This document shows, in pieces, positions 32,988-40,543 of a DNA stretch of 40,543 nt (position 1 is its first letter; the number at the start of each line of letters is the position of its first letter). Where the stretch lies: positions 1-40,543 of the forward strand of contig JAFXNB010000071.1 in assembly GCA_017529935.1 (NCBI GenBank), read 5' to 3'. The stretch comes from Selenomonadaceae bacterium. GTDB taxonomy: Bacteria > Bacillota > Negativicutes > Selenomonadales > Selenomonadaceae. A program made the translations under genes and the position numbers. The notes beneath the pieces were generated by a model that was not told the DNA's origin, did not search any database, and worked only from the letters and a program-made list of their open reading frames with translations.

Positions 32988-34070
32988 ATGCATAAAAAAA
33001 TTTTGTCAGCTATCACGGCTGGATTGATTGCTTTAGGCTCGTTCGGAATGGCTGACGCTATGCCCCGCGACCAAATTGCTCAAATTCAGGTCAAAAAGGC
33101 TAAGGATTTCAAATTCTGGACAAAAGATTCCGTCGCGAACAAAAAACTCGTCGAATATGTAACCGACGTGACGAACAAGAAGAGCAAAAATTTTATTCCG
33201 GTCGAGGATAGGTTTGCGGTGTTCGATATGGACGGAACATTTATCGGAGAATCAATGCCGTGCTATTTCGAGTGGATGCTTTACCTTGAACGCGCTCTTC
33301 ACGACCCGACTTACACGCCGTCTGCAGAAGATTTAGAGTATGCAAAGATGGTTGACTCCGAAATTCGCGCCGGGCACTTCATGACGGGCAAATTCCCCAA
33401 AGGTATCGACATTGGCGAGGCAAAATCGCAAGAATCGGTTTTCGTGGGCATGACGCCTAAAGATTACGAGGCTTACGTCAAAAATTTCATGAAAAAGCCC
33501 GTCGAAGGTCTCACGAACTTGAAATGGGGCGAAGCATTCTATTTGCCGATGGTCGAGGTCATAAAGTACTTGCAGGCGAATAATTTCAAAGTTTATATCG
33601 TGACTGGCTCCGATCGTCCCGCAATGCGCGTTATGGGCTCCGAACTGCTGAAAATCCCGTATGACAACGTAATCGGCACGAATCCGGAGATAAAAGCGGC
33701 TAATCAGGGTGAAATTTCCGCTGACGATTACGCTTACAAGCACGATGATTATCTGATTCGCGGCGGACTCACGCAAAAGAACTTGAAGATGAACAAAGTC
33801 GTAGCGATTGAGCACGAAATCGGCAAGCAACCGGTTTTGGCGTTCGGGAACAGCGGCGGCGATACTTCCATGCTCAATTACACGATAACGGGCAACAAAT
33901 ACAAGAGTTTGAGCTTTTTTGTCATCTGCGACGACACGGAACGAGAACTCGGCAACATTGACAAGGCAAATAAATGCATTGCGCTTGCTGAAAAAAATGG
34001 TTGGATAAAAATTTCCATGCGCGACGACTTTAAAACGATTTACGGCGATAATGTCAAGCGTTCGGAATAA
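32988..34070 (+). CDS. Exported HAD-superfamily phosphatase
   Basis: 360 residues. Signal peptide MHKKILSAITAGLIALGSFG then MADA with a likely cleavage after Ala24. HAD motif I FDMDGTF (nucleophile Asp80, acid/base Asp82), motif II region YIVTGSDRPAMR, motif IV VLAFGNSGGDTSML. The long insertion after motif I is a C1-type cap. Predicted to dephosphorylate a small substrate outside the cytoplasmic membrane; related secreted HADs act on phosphoserine- or phosphocholine-like compounds, but the substrate here is unknown. ATG after CCGGAGGCGATAAAAAT. Own promoter and own terminator make it a single-gene unit. Confidence 0.9.
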   Translation: MHKKILSAITAGLIALGSFGMADAMPRDQIAQIQVKKAKDFKFWTKDSVANKKLVEYVTDVTNKKSKNFIPVEDRFAVFDMDGTFIGESMPCYFEWMLYLERALHDPTYTPSAEDLEYAKMVDSEIRAGHFMTGKFPKGIDIGEAKSQESVFVGMTPKDYEAYVKNFMKKPVEGLTNLKWGEAFYLPMVEVIKYLQANNFKVYIVTGSDRPAMRVMGSELLKIPYDNVIGTNPEIKAANQGEISADDYAYKHDDYLIRGGLTQKNLKMNKVVAIEHEIGKQPVLAFGNSGGDTSMLNYTITGNKYKSLSFFVICDDTERELGNIDKANKCIALAEKNGWIKISMRDDFKTIYGDNVKRSE

Positions 34071-34088
34071 AATTTGGCAAAAAATTAA

Positions 34089-34128
34089 GGGCTAGGCTCC
34101 AAAAATCGGAGTTTAGCCCATTTTTTTT
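34089..34128 (+). terminator. Intrinsic terminator after the HAD gene
   Basis: GGGCTAGGCTCC pairs with GGAGTTTAGCCC (12 bp, two G-U) around AAAAATC, followed by ATTTTTTTT. It sits 18 nt after the stop codon of the HAD gene. Confidence 0.9.
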
Positions 34129-34141
34129 GCTTATCGGCGTA

Positions 34142-34765
34142 TCAAATTATCAATAATTTTGCCTGTTCGTGTTCGATTTGCCGCAAAGTTTCTTCGTCGG
34201 GAGCCATTATCGTGCCGCCGCTTGTCACTACGCAATTTTCTACTTCGCCGTCGGCATTTAATATCGTCACAGAGCCGAAAATTTTCGTTCCGTATTCTTT
34301 TACGCCGGGCATTTTTAATTTCGGCGGTTGAGTGTGAAATTTATAGATATTATCGAGGTTCGCGATGACTTTTTCCCTAAGTTTAGGGTCGATTTTCAAT
34401 TTATCTTCGAGTTCGGGCGGAATTATTACGGCATGTTTACCTAAAGTTGCCGTTAATTTGCTTTGAACGTCCGAATTTAATTGCGACGGATTATTTCTTG
34501 ACGGTTTCCAAGTTAAAATGGATTCATCAACGTCATTTGCAAGGAATTTTTGATACGGGAAGTCATTATGCGACCAAATTTCCTGCGAAATGCCCGTCGC
34601 GTTCATGACATGATAATAATTTTGCGGTGATTGCCCGAAATATTTTTGCCAAGTTTCCGAGCACATTTCCGCGAAAGTTTTTTCTGATTTTAATTCGTCA
34701 GCAAGTACGGATTTGTAATAAATTAAGCGCGGCTCCAAAGCACGATTTACGGTTGAAATCATCAT
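34142..34765 (-). CDS. Hypothetical protein
   Basis: 207 residues, not recognised. No signal peptide or membrane helix. The sequence looks like a real protein (ETWQKYFGQSPQNYYHVMNA; KLKMPGVKEYGTKIFGSVTI) with a beta-rich C-terminal part ending EHEQAKLLII. No Shine-Dalgarno precedes the two consecutive ATG codons at 34765 and 34762; instead AATTATAT lies just upstream, so it may be leaderless or the true start may be internal. It is monocistronic, convergent with the HAD gene and divergent from the glyoxalase-fold gene. It could also be a truncated remnant. Confidence 0.6.
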   Translation of the reverse strand: MMISTVNRALEPRLIYYKSVLADELKSEKTFAEMCSETWQKYFGQSPQNYYHVMNATGISQEIWSHNDFPYQKFLANDVDESILTWKPSRNNPSQLNSDVQSKLTATLGKHAVIIPPELEDKLKIDPKLREKVIANLDNIYKFHTQPPKLKMPGVKEYGTKIFGSVTILNADGEVENCVVTSGGTIMAPDEETLRQIEHEQAKLLII

Positions 34766-34775
34766 GTGATATAAT
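34747..34775 (+). promoter_or_regulatory. Candidate promoter of the glyoxalase-fold gene
   Basis: TATAAT (34770-34775) with a TGA-type extended context and a weak -35 TTACGG at 17-nt spacing. It overlaps the start of the divergent hypothetical gene. Confidence 0.4.
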
Positions 34776-34820
34776 TAGAAAAAAATTTTTAGGTAGGTAA
34801 ATGTTTTTGGGGGAATTTAA

Positions 34821-35183
34821 ATGTTCAGATTTGCGCACAACAACTTAAACGTGCTGGATTTGGCGCGGAGCAAGAAATTTTATGCGGACGCGCTCAATTT
34901 GCACGAAGTCGGCGGGATTGACGGCGGCGACGATTTTAAAATCGTTCATCTCGGCGACAGTTTTGGCAGCCACCACAAATTGGAGCTGAAATGGATTCCG
35001 AACAGGACAACGCCCTATGATTTGGGCGAAAACGTGGTTCATGTGGCGTTCACGACGAAAAATTTCGCGGAGGCGCACGCCTTGCACGAAAAAATGGGCT
35101 GTATCTGCTTCGAGAACAAGGAGCTGGGAATTTATTTTATCAAAGACCCCGACGGCTATTTGGTTGAAATTATGCCGGAGTGA
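34821..35183 (+). CDS. VOC/glyoxalase-fold protein
   Basis: 120 residues with the paired beta-alpha-beta-beta-beta units of the vicinal-oxygen-chelate fold. The four expected metal ligands can be placed at His6 (FAHNNLNV), Glu in KLELKW, His in NVVHVAF and Glu in DGYLVEIMPE, which matches lactoylglutathione lyase (glyoxalase I) spacing. It would isomerise a methylglyoxal-thiol adduct or act on another small substrate. ATG after GGGGGAATTTAA. No partner glyoxalase II in view, so the specific activity is not settled. Confidence 0.85.
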   Translation: MFRFAHNNLNVLDLARSKKFYADALNLHEVGGIDGGDDFKIVHLGDSFGSHHKLELKWIPNRTTPYDLGENVVHVAFTTKNFAEAHALHEKMGCICFENKELGIYFIKDPDGYLVEIMPE

Positions 35184-35277
35184 ATTTTGGCGAAAATTTT
35201 TTCGACGAGCGGCGATAATTTTTTTCGCAGGAAAAACTTTCCGCGCGCAGAAAAATTTTCACGAGGAGTGATTGTCT

Positions 35278-36567
35278 ATGAAAAAATTTTTAGCGGCGTT
35301 GATGATAGGGAGTTTGTTTTTTGCTACGACGGCGGACGCGGAAGTAAGAACATTCAAGGCGACGGGCGAAGACTCTGCGACAAAAATCGAATCGCAGGAA
35401 GTAGTTAAAGTTCGTGCGCTGGACAGGGCGATAAAAAACGCGCTGGCGCAGGCGGGCGAAACTTTCAAGACTTCGGGGCTTGCCGAGGAGGAAATTTCCG
35501 CGATAATTCTAAACGGCTACGAAATAATCGGCGCGGCGGAATATGAACAGGTGGGAAATAATTATCGGGCGACGGTTGAGATTGAAATCGACGACGCCCA
35601 GATAGAAAATTGGATTCGGCGCGGCGACATGGAAAAATTCGCGCTGACCAATGCGGCTAAGGAGACGCAGAAACTTTTCGAGGCGAACGACGCGCGGTTG
35701 GAAGATTTGCGCGAACGTGCCGCGAACATGAAAAAGCAAGACAAAAAATTTTTCACGGCGGAGTTTAATTACGTCAACAATGAATTCTTATCGAATCAGA
35801 AAGTGGAGGCGGGCAACAAATTCGCTTACAAGGGGCGTTTCGACGACGCGATAAAACTTTACACCGAGGCGATTACCCAGAACGAATACAACGCGGCGGC
35901 TTACAATCGGCGCGGGCAAGTTTACAGCGTCATGGCGGCGAATCAGAAAGTTGTTCCCATGGCAGAAAGTTATCGGCGGCAAGCGATAAACGACTTGGAC
36001 AAGGCGACGCGGCTCAACAACAACTATGCGGAGGCGTTCGCCAATCGCGGCTTCGTCTACTATAACGGAAAATTTTACGGGCAGGCGATAAAAGATTTTA
36101 ATCGCGCGATTCAACTGGAGCCGGATAACGCATGGAATTATATTTATCGGACGCAGTGCCATCGTCCGACGGACAAAAATTTAGCTCTCGCCGACTTCAA
36201 CAAGGCGATTGAACTTAATCCGAAAAATTCGCGCATGTATTCGGCGCGCGGCGATTTTTACGAGCAAGACTTATCGGATTTTTCCAAAGCGGCGGCGGAT
36301 TATACACAGGCGATTGAGTTGGAGCGGCGCGAAGAATTATTAGCGTTGAATTATCAAAATCGCGGCGACCTTTATCGCAAGCAGAAAACATACGGCAAGG
36401 CGATTGACGATTACACGCGGGCGATTGAGCTGATAGAGCGTTCGGCGCAAAAGCCGCCGTTGTTGGCGTGGATTTATCGCAAGCGCGGCGAATGTTATCA
36501 AGCTGTCGGCGACGGCGCACACTCGCAAGCCGATTTTAAAAAGTTCGATGAATTGCAAAGAAGATAA
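35278..36567 (+). CDS. Exported TPR-repeat protein
   Basis: 429 residues. Signal peptide MKKFLAALMIGSLFFATTADA. Residues about 22-118 resemble the FlgT/LPP20-type N-terminal domain (FKATGEDSATKIESQEVVKV, ALDRAIKNALAQAG). A charged linker follows, then about six tetratricopeptide repeats from about 178 (FDDAIKLYTEAITQNEYNAA; GQAIKDFNRAIQLEPDN; LADFNKAIELNPKN). Probably a periplasmic scaffold. ATG at 35278 with GAGGAG 9 nt upstream; a TTG two codons earlier is open but less well placed. The last 19 codons are duplicated downstream. Confidence 0.88.
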   Translation: MKKFLAALMIGSLFFATTADAEVRTFKATGEDSATKIESQEVVKVRALDRAIKNALAQAGETFKTSGLAEEEISAIILNGYEIIGAAEYEQVGNNYRATVEIEIDDAQIENWIRRGDMEKFALTNAAKETQKLFEANDARLEDLRERAANMKKQDKKFFTAEFNYVNNEFLSNQKVEAGNKFAYKGRFDDAIKLYTEAITQNEYNAAAYNRRGQVYSVMAANQKVVPMAESYRRQAINDLDKATRLNNNYAEAFANRGFVYYNGKFYGQAIKDFNRAIQLEPDNAWNYIYRTQCHRPTDKNLALADFNKAIELNPKNSRMYSARGDFYEQDLSDFSKAAADYTQAIELERREELLALNYQNRGDLYRKQKTYGKAIDDYTRAIELIERSAQKPPLLAWIYRKRGECYQAVGDGAHSQADFKKFDELQRR

Positions 36568-36670
36568 TTAAAAAGGGAGTCGCCCGAAATTGAGCGGCTC
36601 CCGAAATTTTTTTGCAAAGATTTTATTGACTTCAATCAGTTCGTATGGCGGATTGCCCATGCTTTGTTCA
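36509..36670 (+). repeat. 162-bp tandem duplication, copy 1 (facing gene ends)
   Basis: Holds the last codons of the TPR gene, a terminator hairpin and a decayed copy of the end of the DUF362 gene (minus-strand MGNPPYELIEV). It is followed directly by a second copy with about a dozen differences and a 1-nt indel. Confidence 0.9.
36575..36613. terminator. Terminator, copy 1
   Basis: GGGAGTCGC pairs with GCGGCTCCC (one G-U), flanked by an A-run on the left and T7 on the right; can act in both directions. First terminator after the TPR gene. Confidence 0.88.
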
Positions 36671-36832
36671 GCGACGGCGCACACTCGCAAGCCGATTTTA
36701 AAAAGTTCGAGGAGTTGCAGAGACGATAATTAAAAAGGGAGTCGCCCGAAATTGAGCGGCTCCCGAAATTTTTTTGTAAAGATTTTATTCGACTTCAATC
36801 AATTCGTATTGAGGATTACCCATGCCTTTTTC
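36671..36832 (+). repeat. 162-bp tandem duplication, copy 2
   Basis: Second copy: a decayed TPR-gene end, a second terminator and the true 3' end of DUF362. The boundary of copy 2 is approximate at the right edge. Confidence 0.9.
36737..36775. terminator. Terminator, copy 2
   Basis: Identical stem to 36575-36613, 162 bp further on. It lies just past the DUF362 stop on the minus strand, so it serves that gene. Confidence 0.88.
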
Positions 36833-37720
36833 CGCCATAGCAGAAAGTTGGCGCAGACCGTGCCGAGTTTCAATGCGCTCCTTCATGTCGTGGCTATCGT
36901 GCGCGGCAAAAATCATATCCGTGCAAGCTTGGTCGACGGCAAGAATATCCGTCGAAACGGCAATGCCAATGTCCTTCATGGTCGGTTCGGCGGCGGCGAC
37001 ACCCTCGCAATCGCAAGAAACGCTGATTCGGCGCATGACGTTGATAAAGATGATGTGCTTGCCGAAATAATCGCAAGTCGCCTTCGCGCTGTCAACCATC
37101 AGCTCCATAAAATATTCTTTGTCCGGCCATTGCGTCCAATCGGGGACGTTATCGGGGTCGACGCCGTGGACTTGCGCCTTGCCGAGATGACCGCTGGCGT
37201 TGCCGATACCGATATTTTTCATGGAGCCGCCGAAGCCGCCCATTGCGTGCCCTTTGTAGTGCGTCAGGACAATCAGCGAATCGTAATCCGTCAAATGCGC
37301 GCCCATAGCAACTTCCTTGAGGTGGAAACCGTCGCGCACGGGCAGATTGACAACTTTGTCGTCCTCGTCCATGATGTCGACGGGGCAGAAAGTCCAGCCG
37401 TTGACTTTTAAAGTTTCGCGGTGCCCTTCGGTGGTGTAGCGGTCGCCGGCGTAAAGCGTGTTGCATTCGACGATAGCGGAATTGGGAATTTGCGCTTGGA
37501 ATTCTTTAACCCAATCGCGCGGCAAAATATTCGGTCCGTGTTTTTCGCCGGTGTGGAGTTTGATTGCAACTTTGCCGAAAATATTTTCGTTGATGAGCTT
37601 GTAGAGCTTGATTAAATGTTCGGCGTCGAGTTTCCGCGTGAAATAGACCTTCGCCGCCGAGCCTTGATAATTTTCGCCGGTAACATTTTTGGAGCCGACG
37701 ACGGGTGCTTGCTTAGCCAT
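36785..37720 (-). CDS. DUF362 domain protein
   Basis: 311 residues of the DUF362 family (VAIKLHTGEKHGPNILPRDW; GGFGGSMKNIGIGNASGHLG; ISVSCDCEG; DILAVDQACTDMI). DUF362 proteins are often linked to iron-sulfur or redox enzymes, but function is not well defined. This one has no ferredoxin-type CxxCxxC cluster near the C-terminus; the only close cysteines are in SCDCEG, so it is the cluster-free form. ATG after AAGGAGGAAAATTTT. It follows the NAD(P)-binding protein gene on the same strand by 69 bp, with its own possible promoter in that gap. Confidence 0.9.
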   Translation of the reverse strand: MAKQAPVVGSKNVTGENYQGSAAKVYFTRKLDAEHLIKLYKLINENIFGKVAIKLHTGEKHGPNILPRDWVKEFQAQIPNSAIVECNTLYAGDRYTTEGHRETLKVNGWTFCPVDIMDEDDKVVNLPVRDGFHLKEVAMGAHLTDYDSLIVLTHYKGHAMGGFGGSMKNIGIGNASGHLGKAQVHGVDPDNVPDWTQWPDKEYFMELMVDSAKATCDYFGKHIIFINVMRRISVSCDCEGVAAAEPTMKDIGIAVSTDILAVDQACTDMIFAAHDSHDMKERIETRHGLRQLSAMAEKGMGNPQYELIEVE

Positions 37721-37789
37721 AAAATTTTCCTCCTTATCCCCGCGCAGGGGTTTAGTCGGATAAATAATAGCCGTTCGAGTTTACTCAAG

Positions 37790-38422
37790 TCAAGCCTTAA
37801 CGACGCTGATTCTTTGCTGAATGTGGTTACCGCCCGCGATTTCGTCGACCATTGCCAGCGCGAAGTCCGCGTAGCTGATGACGCTTTCGCCCGCCGCGTT
37901 CAACGTCAGCTCCTCGCCGGCAAGAATGTATTTGCCGGTGCGTGCGCCGTCCGCTTGGAAGTCGCAAGCAGGGCTGACGAACGTCCACTTAACGTCGTTG
38001 CGCTTGCGAAGTTCGTCGAGTTCGTTTGCTTGAGCCTGCGCGGTCGGGATATAATCTGCGGGGAATGCGGGCGTTTTGAAAAGTTGCGTCGAGTGTTCCT
38101 TGTCGACGTAGAGACTGCCCGCGCCGCCCACGATTAAAAGTCTGACGTTCGTGCCGTTTAAAATGTTGCAAAAATGTTGGCTGGTCGTGGTGTGCAAAGG
38201 AAGAGTTTCAGGCGTCCACGCGCCGAACGCATCAACTACCGCGTCGAAATTTGCAAGGTCGCTTTTCTCCAGCGCAAGAATATCTTTGACGATGACTTTA
38301 GCCGCGCCGTCAATCTCCGTAGCCCTCCGAACGAACGCCGTAACCTCAAATCCGCAAGCCGCCGCCTCAGCGACGATTTTTCTCCCAGCTTTACCTGCCG
38401 CTGCAACTACTGCAATTTTCAT
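37790..38422 (-). CDS. NAD(P)-binding Rossmann-fold oxidoreductase (atypical SDR)
   Basis: 210 residues, NmrA/YwnB-like. N-terminal dinucleotide-binding MKIAVVAAAGKAGRKIVAEA, then FEVTAFVRRATEI, DAVVDAFGAW, RLLIVGGAGSLYVD, WTFVSPACDF. No complete YxxxK catalytic pair is obvious, consistent with atypical SDRs that act as NADPH sensors or quinone/flavin reductases. ATG after GGAGGAAATTATAA. It is divergent from an HxlR-type regulator, the usual arrangement for a target of such regulators. Confidence 0.88.
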   Translation of the reverse strand: MKIAVVAAAGKAGRKIVAEAAACGFEVTAFVRRATEIDGAAKVIVKDILALEKSDLANFDAVVDAFGAWTPETLPLHTTTSQHFCNILNGTNVRLLIVGGAGSLYVDKEHSTQLFKTPAFPADYIPTAQAQANELDELRKRNDVKWTFVSPACDFQADGARTGKYILAGEELTLNAAGESVISYADFALAMVDEIAGGNHIQQRISVVKA

Positions 38423-38466
38423 TTATAATTTCCTCCAAAAAATTTTTTCATCATGATAATTTTTTT

Positions 38467-38481
38467 TTGCTTGAAAAGCAA
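38467..38481. promoter_or_regulatory. Candidate operator between the SDR and hxlR-type genes
   Basis: TTGCTT-GAA-AAGCAA, a perfect short palindrome in the middle of the 129-bp divergent intergenic region. HxlR proteins bind dyads as dimers, so this is a reasonable site, but the sequence match to any known operator is not established. Confidence 0.35.
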
Positions 38482-38551
38482 GAAGGCACCTTTTTATAAC
38501 TATTTGAGTTTTTGGGCGCGGTGAATTAAAATTTTATCGGAGGAGAGAAAA

Positions 38552-38884
38552 ATGATAAGAAAAAAAGATTTGCCGGATTGCCCCGCAGCAACGACCTTAA
38601 GCTTGATAAATAGCAAGTGGAAAGTTTTTATTTTGCAAAGGTTGAAAGAGCGTTCATGGCGATACAACGAGTTGAAAAAATCTATCGAAGGAATAAGCCA
38701 AAAAGTTTTGACGGACAGCTTGCGCTCATTGGAGTATGACGGGTTAGTTCAGAGAAAAATTTTTAACGAAAAGCCGCCTCATGTTGAGTATTCGCTGACA
38801 ACATTGGGCGAGAAATTACAATCGGTACTCGACGCGCTTTACAATTTCGGCTTATATTACAAGAAACATGTTACCGCTTTATGA
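38552..38884 (+). CDS. HxlR family transcriptional regulator
   Basis: 110 residues, winged helix. The N-terminal CPAATTLSLINSKWKVFILQ block with Cys10 is the position that senses thiol-reactive or electrophilic stress in YodB/HypR-type HxlR proteins. The DNA-binding and wing part follow (RYNELKKSIEGISQKVLTDS, LRSLEYDGLVQRK). Likely controls the divergent NAD(P)-binding oxidoreductase in response to electrophile or quinone stress. ATG after CGGAGGAGAGAAAA. The 3' end overlaps the convergent thrB by 14 bp. Confidence 0.92.
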   Translation: MIRKKDLPDCPAATTLSLINSKWKVFILQRLKERSWRYNELKKSIEGISQKVLTDSLRSLEYDGLVQRKIFNEKPPHVEYSLTTLGEKLQSVLDALYNFGLYYKKHVTAL

Positions 38885-39806
38885 TTTTTGCGCCGCGCCT
38901 GTCAAGGTCAAGAATCAGCGACTTTGATTTGACATCGTGCGCTTTGAATTCTTCGACCATGGCGGCGGCGATTTTATTTTCAAGTCCGCTGCGCGTCGTC
39001 GTGAAGGCGATTAAGCATGAACCTGCGCCCGAAATTGCCGCGCCGAGTGCTCCCGCCGATTTTGCCGCCGTGAAAACTTCGCTCATGCCCGGCACCAATT
39101 TTTTTCTGTACGGCTGATGAATTGCGTCGTCGAAGGCAAGCGGCAATAAATCTTCGCGCCCCTCGACCAACGCCGAGATTAGCATTGACGCGCGGCTGAT
39201 ATTAAACACGGCGTCGCGCATGGAAACATTTTTCGGCAAAACTTTCCGCGCCAGCCGCGTCGACAGCTCGAAATCGGGAACGGCGACGATTAATTTTAAT
39301 CTGATTCGCGGCAGGAAGGAAAAAGTTTGAACTTCGCCGTTGTCCATGACGCTGACAGTAAAGCCGCCGAACAGCGCGGGCGCGACGTTATCGGGGTGCC
39401 CTTCAAGTTCCGTCGCGATTTTTAAAAGTTCTTGACGATTGAGCGGCGCGCCGAGAATTTCATTAGCCGCAACTAAACCGCCGACAATCGCCGTGGAAGA
39501 AGAGCCGAGTCCGCGCGAGACAGGCACGTTGTTTTTTGAGCGGATAATCGCGCCCTTGAATTCGTCCGCCCGCCCGATTTCCTGCAAAAATCTTTTAACG
39601 GCTTGCCACGCCAAATTTTTTTTGCCGCGCGGAATATTTTCGGAGCCTTCGCCCGTCGCCTCAACGATAACTTTACTGCCGCGCAGAAGCGTCAAATCCA
39701 AATAATTGTAAATCGTCGTCGCCAAGCCCAAACAGTCAAAGCCGGGACCGCAGTTGGCGGAGGTGCCGGGCACTCGAACGACGGCGCGATTTTTTTTGTT
39801 GTCCAT
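38871..39806 (-). CDS. thrB: Homoserine kinase
   Basis: 311-residue GHMP kinase phosphorylating homoserine for threonine synthesis. Motif 1 RVPGTSANCGPGFDCLGLAT (11-30), ATP loop PVSRGLGSSSTAIVGG (about 95-110), motif 3 GALGAAISGAGSCLIAF near 245. The ATG shares one base with the hom stop (TAATG), so it is translationally coupled. No thrC is visible; it may lie elsewhere. Confidence 0.96.
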   Translation of the reverse strand: MDNKKNRAVVRVPGTSANCGPGFDCLGLATTIYNYLDLTLLRGSKVIVEATGEGSENIPRGKKNLAWQAVKRFLQEIGRADEFKGAIIRSKNNVPVSRGLGSSSTAIVGGLVAANEILGAPLNRQELLKIATELEGHPDNVAPALFGGFTVSVMDNGEVQTFSFLPRIRLKLIVAVPDFELSTRLARKVLPKNVSMRDAVFNISRASMLISALVEGREDLLPLAFDDAIHQPYRKKLVPGMSEVFTAAKSAGALGAAISGAGSCLIAFTTTRSGLENKIAAAMVEEFKAHDVKSKSLILDLDRRGAKIIKR

Positions 39807-40543
39807 TATTCTACCCTTATCACGTTGAAAATTTTATCGACGACAGATAACGCCTTCAGAGCCGTCTGCGCCTCCAAAATATTTTTGTGCTTAACTTTGT
39901 GCGTGATTACGACAATCTCGACGTGATCGGTGACGTCGGTTTTTGTCTGCACGACGGATTTTAAGCTGACATCGACGTTGCCAAAAGTCGTGGCGATTTT
40001 TCCGAGAACGCCGGGTTTATCGTCGACGAGCAAGCGGATATAGTAGGAGGAAACAGTTTCCGCGACGGGGCAAATGTTGCGTTGATGATAACAAGTGCAA
40101 CCGAAACGCCCAGCCGCGCCGCGTCCGAGTCCGCGAGCAATTTCGATAATGTCGCTGACGACGGCGGAGGCAGTCGGTTTGCCCGCGCCAGGTCCGAAGA
40201 ACATCGCCTCTTCAATCGGGTAGCCGCGCACGAAAACCGCGTTCATGACGCCACTAACCGCCGCGAGTGGATGAGTTGCGGGCAGGAGTACGGGATTAAC
40301 TCGAACGTCAACGCCAAGTTCAGTGTCGCGACCGACCGCCAACAACTTCACGACGTAGCCCAAATCCTTAGCGTAGGAAATATCTTCGGGCGTAATGTGC
40401 GTAATGCCCTCAACAGACACGTCCTCGAACTTCACGCGGGAATTGAACGCTATCGACGCGAGGATAGCAATCTTGCGAGCAGCGTCTTTGCCTTCAACGT
40501 CAGCTTCGGGATTGCGTTCTGCGTAGCCGTGAGATTGTGCCTC
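39806..40543 (-). CDS. hom: Homoserine dehydrogenase, C-terminal part
   Basis: Partial: the last 245 residues; the NAD(P)-binding N-terminus lies beyond the window. The enzyme reduces aspartate semialdehyde to homoserine. Visible are EAQSHGYAERNPEADVEGKD (substrate-binding and catalytic block), LAVGRDTELGVDVRVNPVLL, VFFGPGAGKPTASAVVSDI-like sequence, and a C-terminal ACT domain over the last 80 residues (YYIRLLVDDKPGVLGKIATT), the usual site of threonine feedback. First gene of hom-thrB. Confidence 0.96.
   Translation of the reverse strand, partial: EAQSHGYAERNPEADVEGKDAARKIAILASIAFNSRVKFEDVSVEGITHITPEDISYAKDLGYVVKLLAVGRDTELGVDVRVNPVLLPATHPLAAVSGVMNAVFVRGYPIEEAMFFGPGAGKPTASAVVSDIIEIARGLGRGAAGRFGCTCYHQRNICPVAETVSSYYIRLLVDDKPGVLGKIATTFGNVDVSLKSVVQTKTDVTDHVEIVVITHKVKHKNILEAQTALKALSVVDKIFNVIRVE

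Noticed and set aside
36752..37411. 219-codon plus-strand open frame
   Set aside because: Antisense to the DUF362 gene; no independent support.

Overview
The window looks like the chromosome of a diderm Firmicute, most likely a Negativicutes/Selenomonadales relative. This is inferred from content only: sigma-54 with an enhancer-binding activator, short-Q-loop cytochrome bd, DUF5693 and LmeA/DUF2993 proteins, a long FtsA-like ATPase, a GT8 glycosyltransferase array and the hom-thrB order. GC content is moderate with many A/T-rich AAAATTTT runs. No rRNA, tRNA, CRISPR array, integrase or transposase was seen.

Layout. 1-1958 (minus) is a cytochrome bd operon, cydA - small tail-anchored coiled-coil gene - cydB (cut by the window edge). 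1959-2956 holds a gene-free stretch with a 24-bp inverted repeat, then a frameshifted gene of unknown function. 3022-9083 (plus) is an apparent sigma-54 regulon: a canonical -24/-12 promoter, a DUF1097 membrane protein, a PAS-PAS-AAA+-Fis activator whose two ends are both duplicated, a second -24/-12 promoter, a nitrilase-superfamily amidase, a PuuE/HpPgdA-type metal hydrolase, a small CxxC protein and a COG0523 (CobW-like) GTPase. A bidirectional terminator separates it from the convergent mrdA-rpoN operon (10393-12201, 9147-10391, minus), which encodes PBP2 and sigma-54 itself. 12398-13819 (plus) is an Orn/Lys/Arg decarboxylase-family gene.

13806-32834 has a mirror-like plan. A central divergent pair of operons (FtsA-like ATPase with AT-hook-like repeats on minus; DAK2 protein, prfB with its frameshift, LmeA-like, DUF5693 on plus) runs at both outer ends into tandem GT8 glycosyltransferase genes: four on the minus side, five on the plus side. 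Two of the plus-side copies carry C7 and C10 tracts near the 5' end and are out of frame by exactly one C in this sequence, which is the expected signature of phase-variable surface glycosylation. One minus-side copy is broken by a 1-nt deletion.

32988-40543 holds accessory and housekeeping genes: a secreted HAD phosphatase, an orphan gene, a glyoxalase-fold protein, a secreted TPR protein, a DUF362 protein, a divergent HxlR regulator/NAD(P)-binding protein pair, and thrB-hom (hom cut by the window edge).

A pattern crosses loci: short, imperfect tandem duplications of gene edges occur at the 5' end of mrdA, the 5' end of the ftsA-like gene, both ends of the sigma-54 activator gene, and the facing 3' ends of the TPR and DUF362 genes. 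A 51-bp element with a 17-bp perfect palindrome is shared by the amidase sigma-54 promoter and the mrdA-rpoN leader. The two most promising leads are the phase-variable GT8 array and the sigma-54-controlled amidase/metal-hydrolase/metallochaperone cassette, which I hypothesise to be a cyclic-imide or ureide nitrogen-scavenging pathway.
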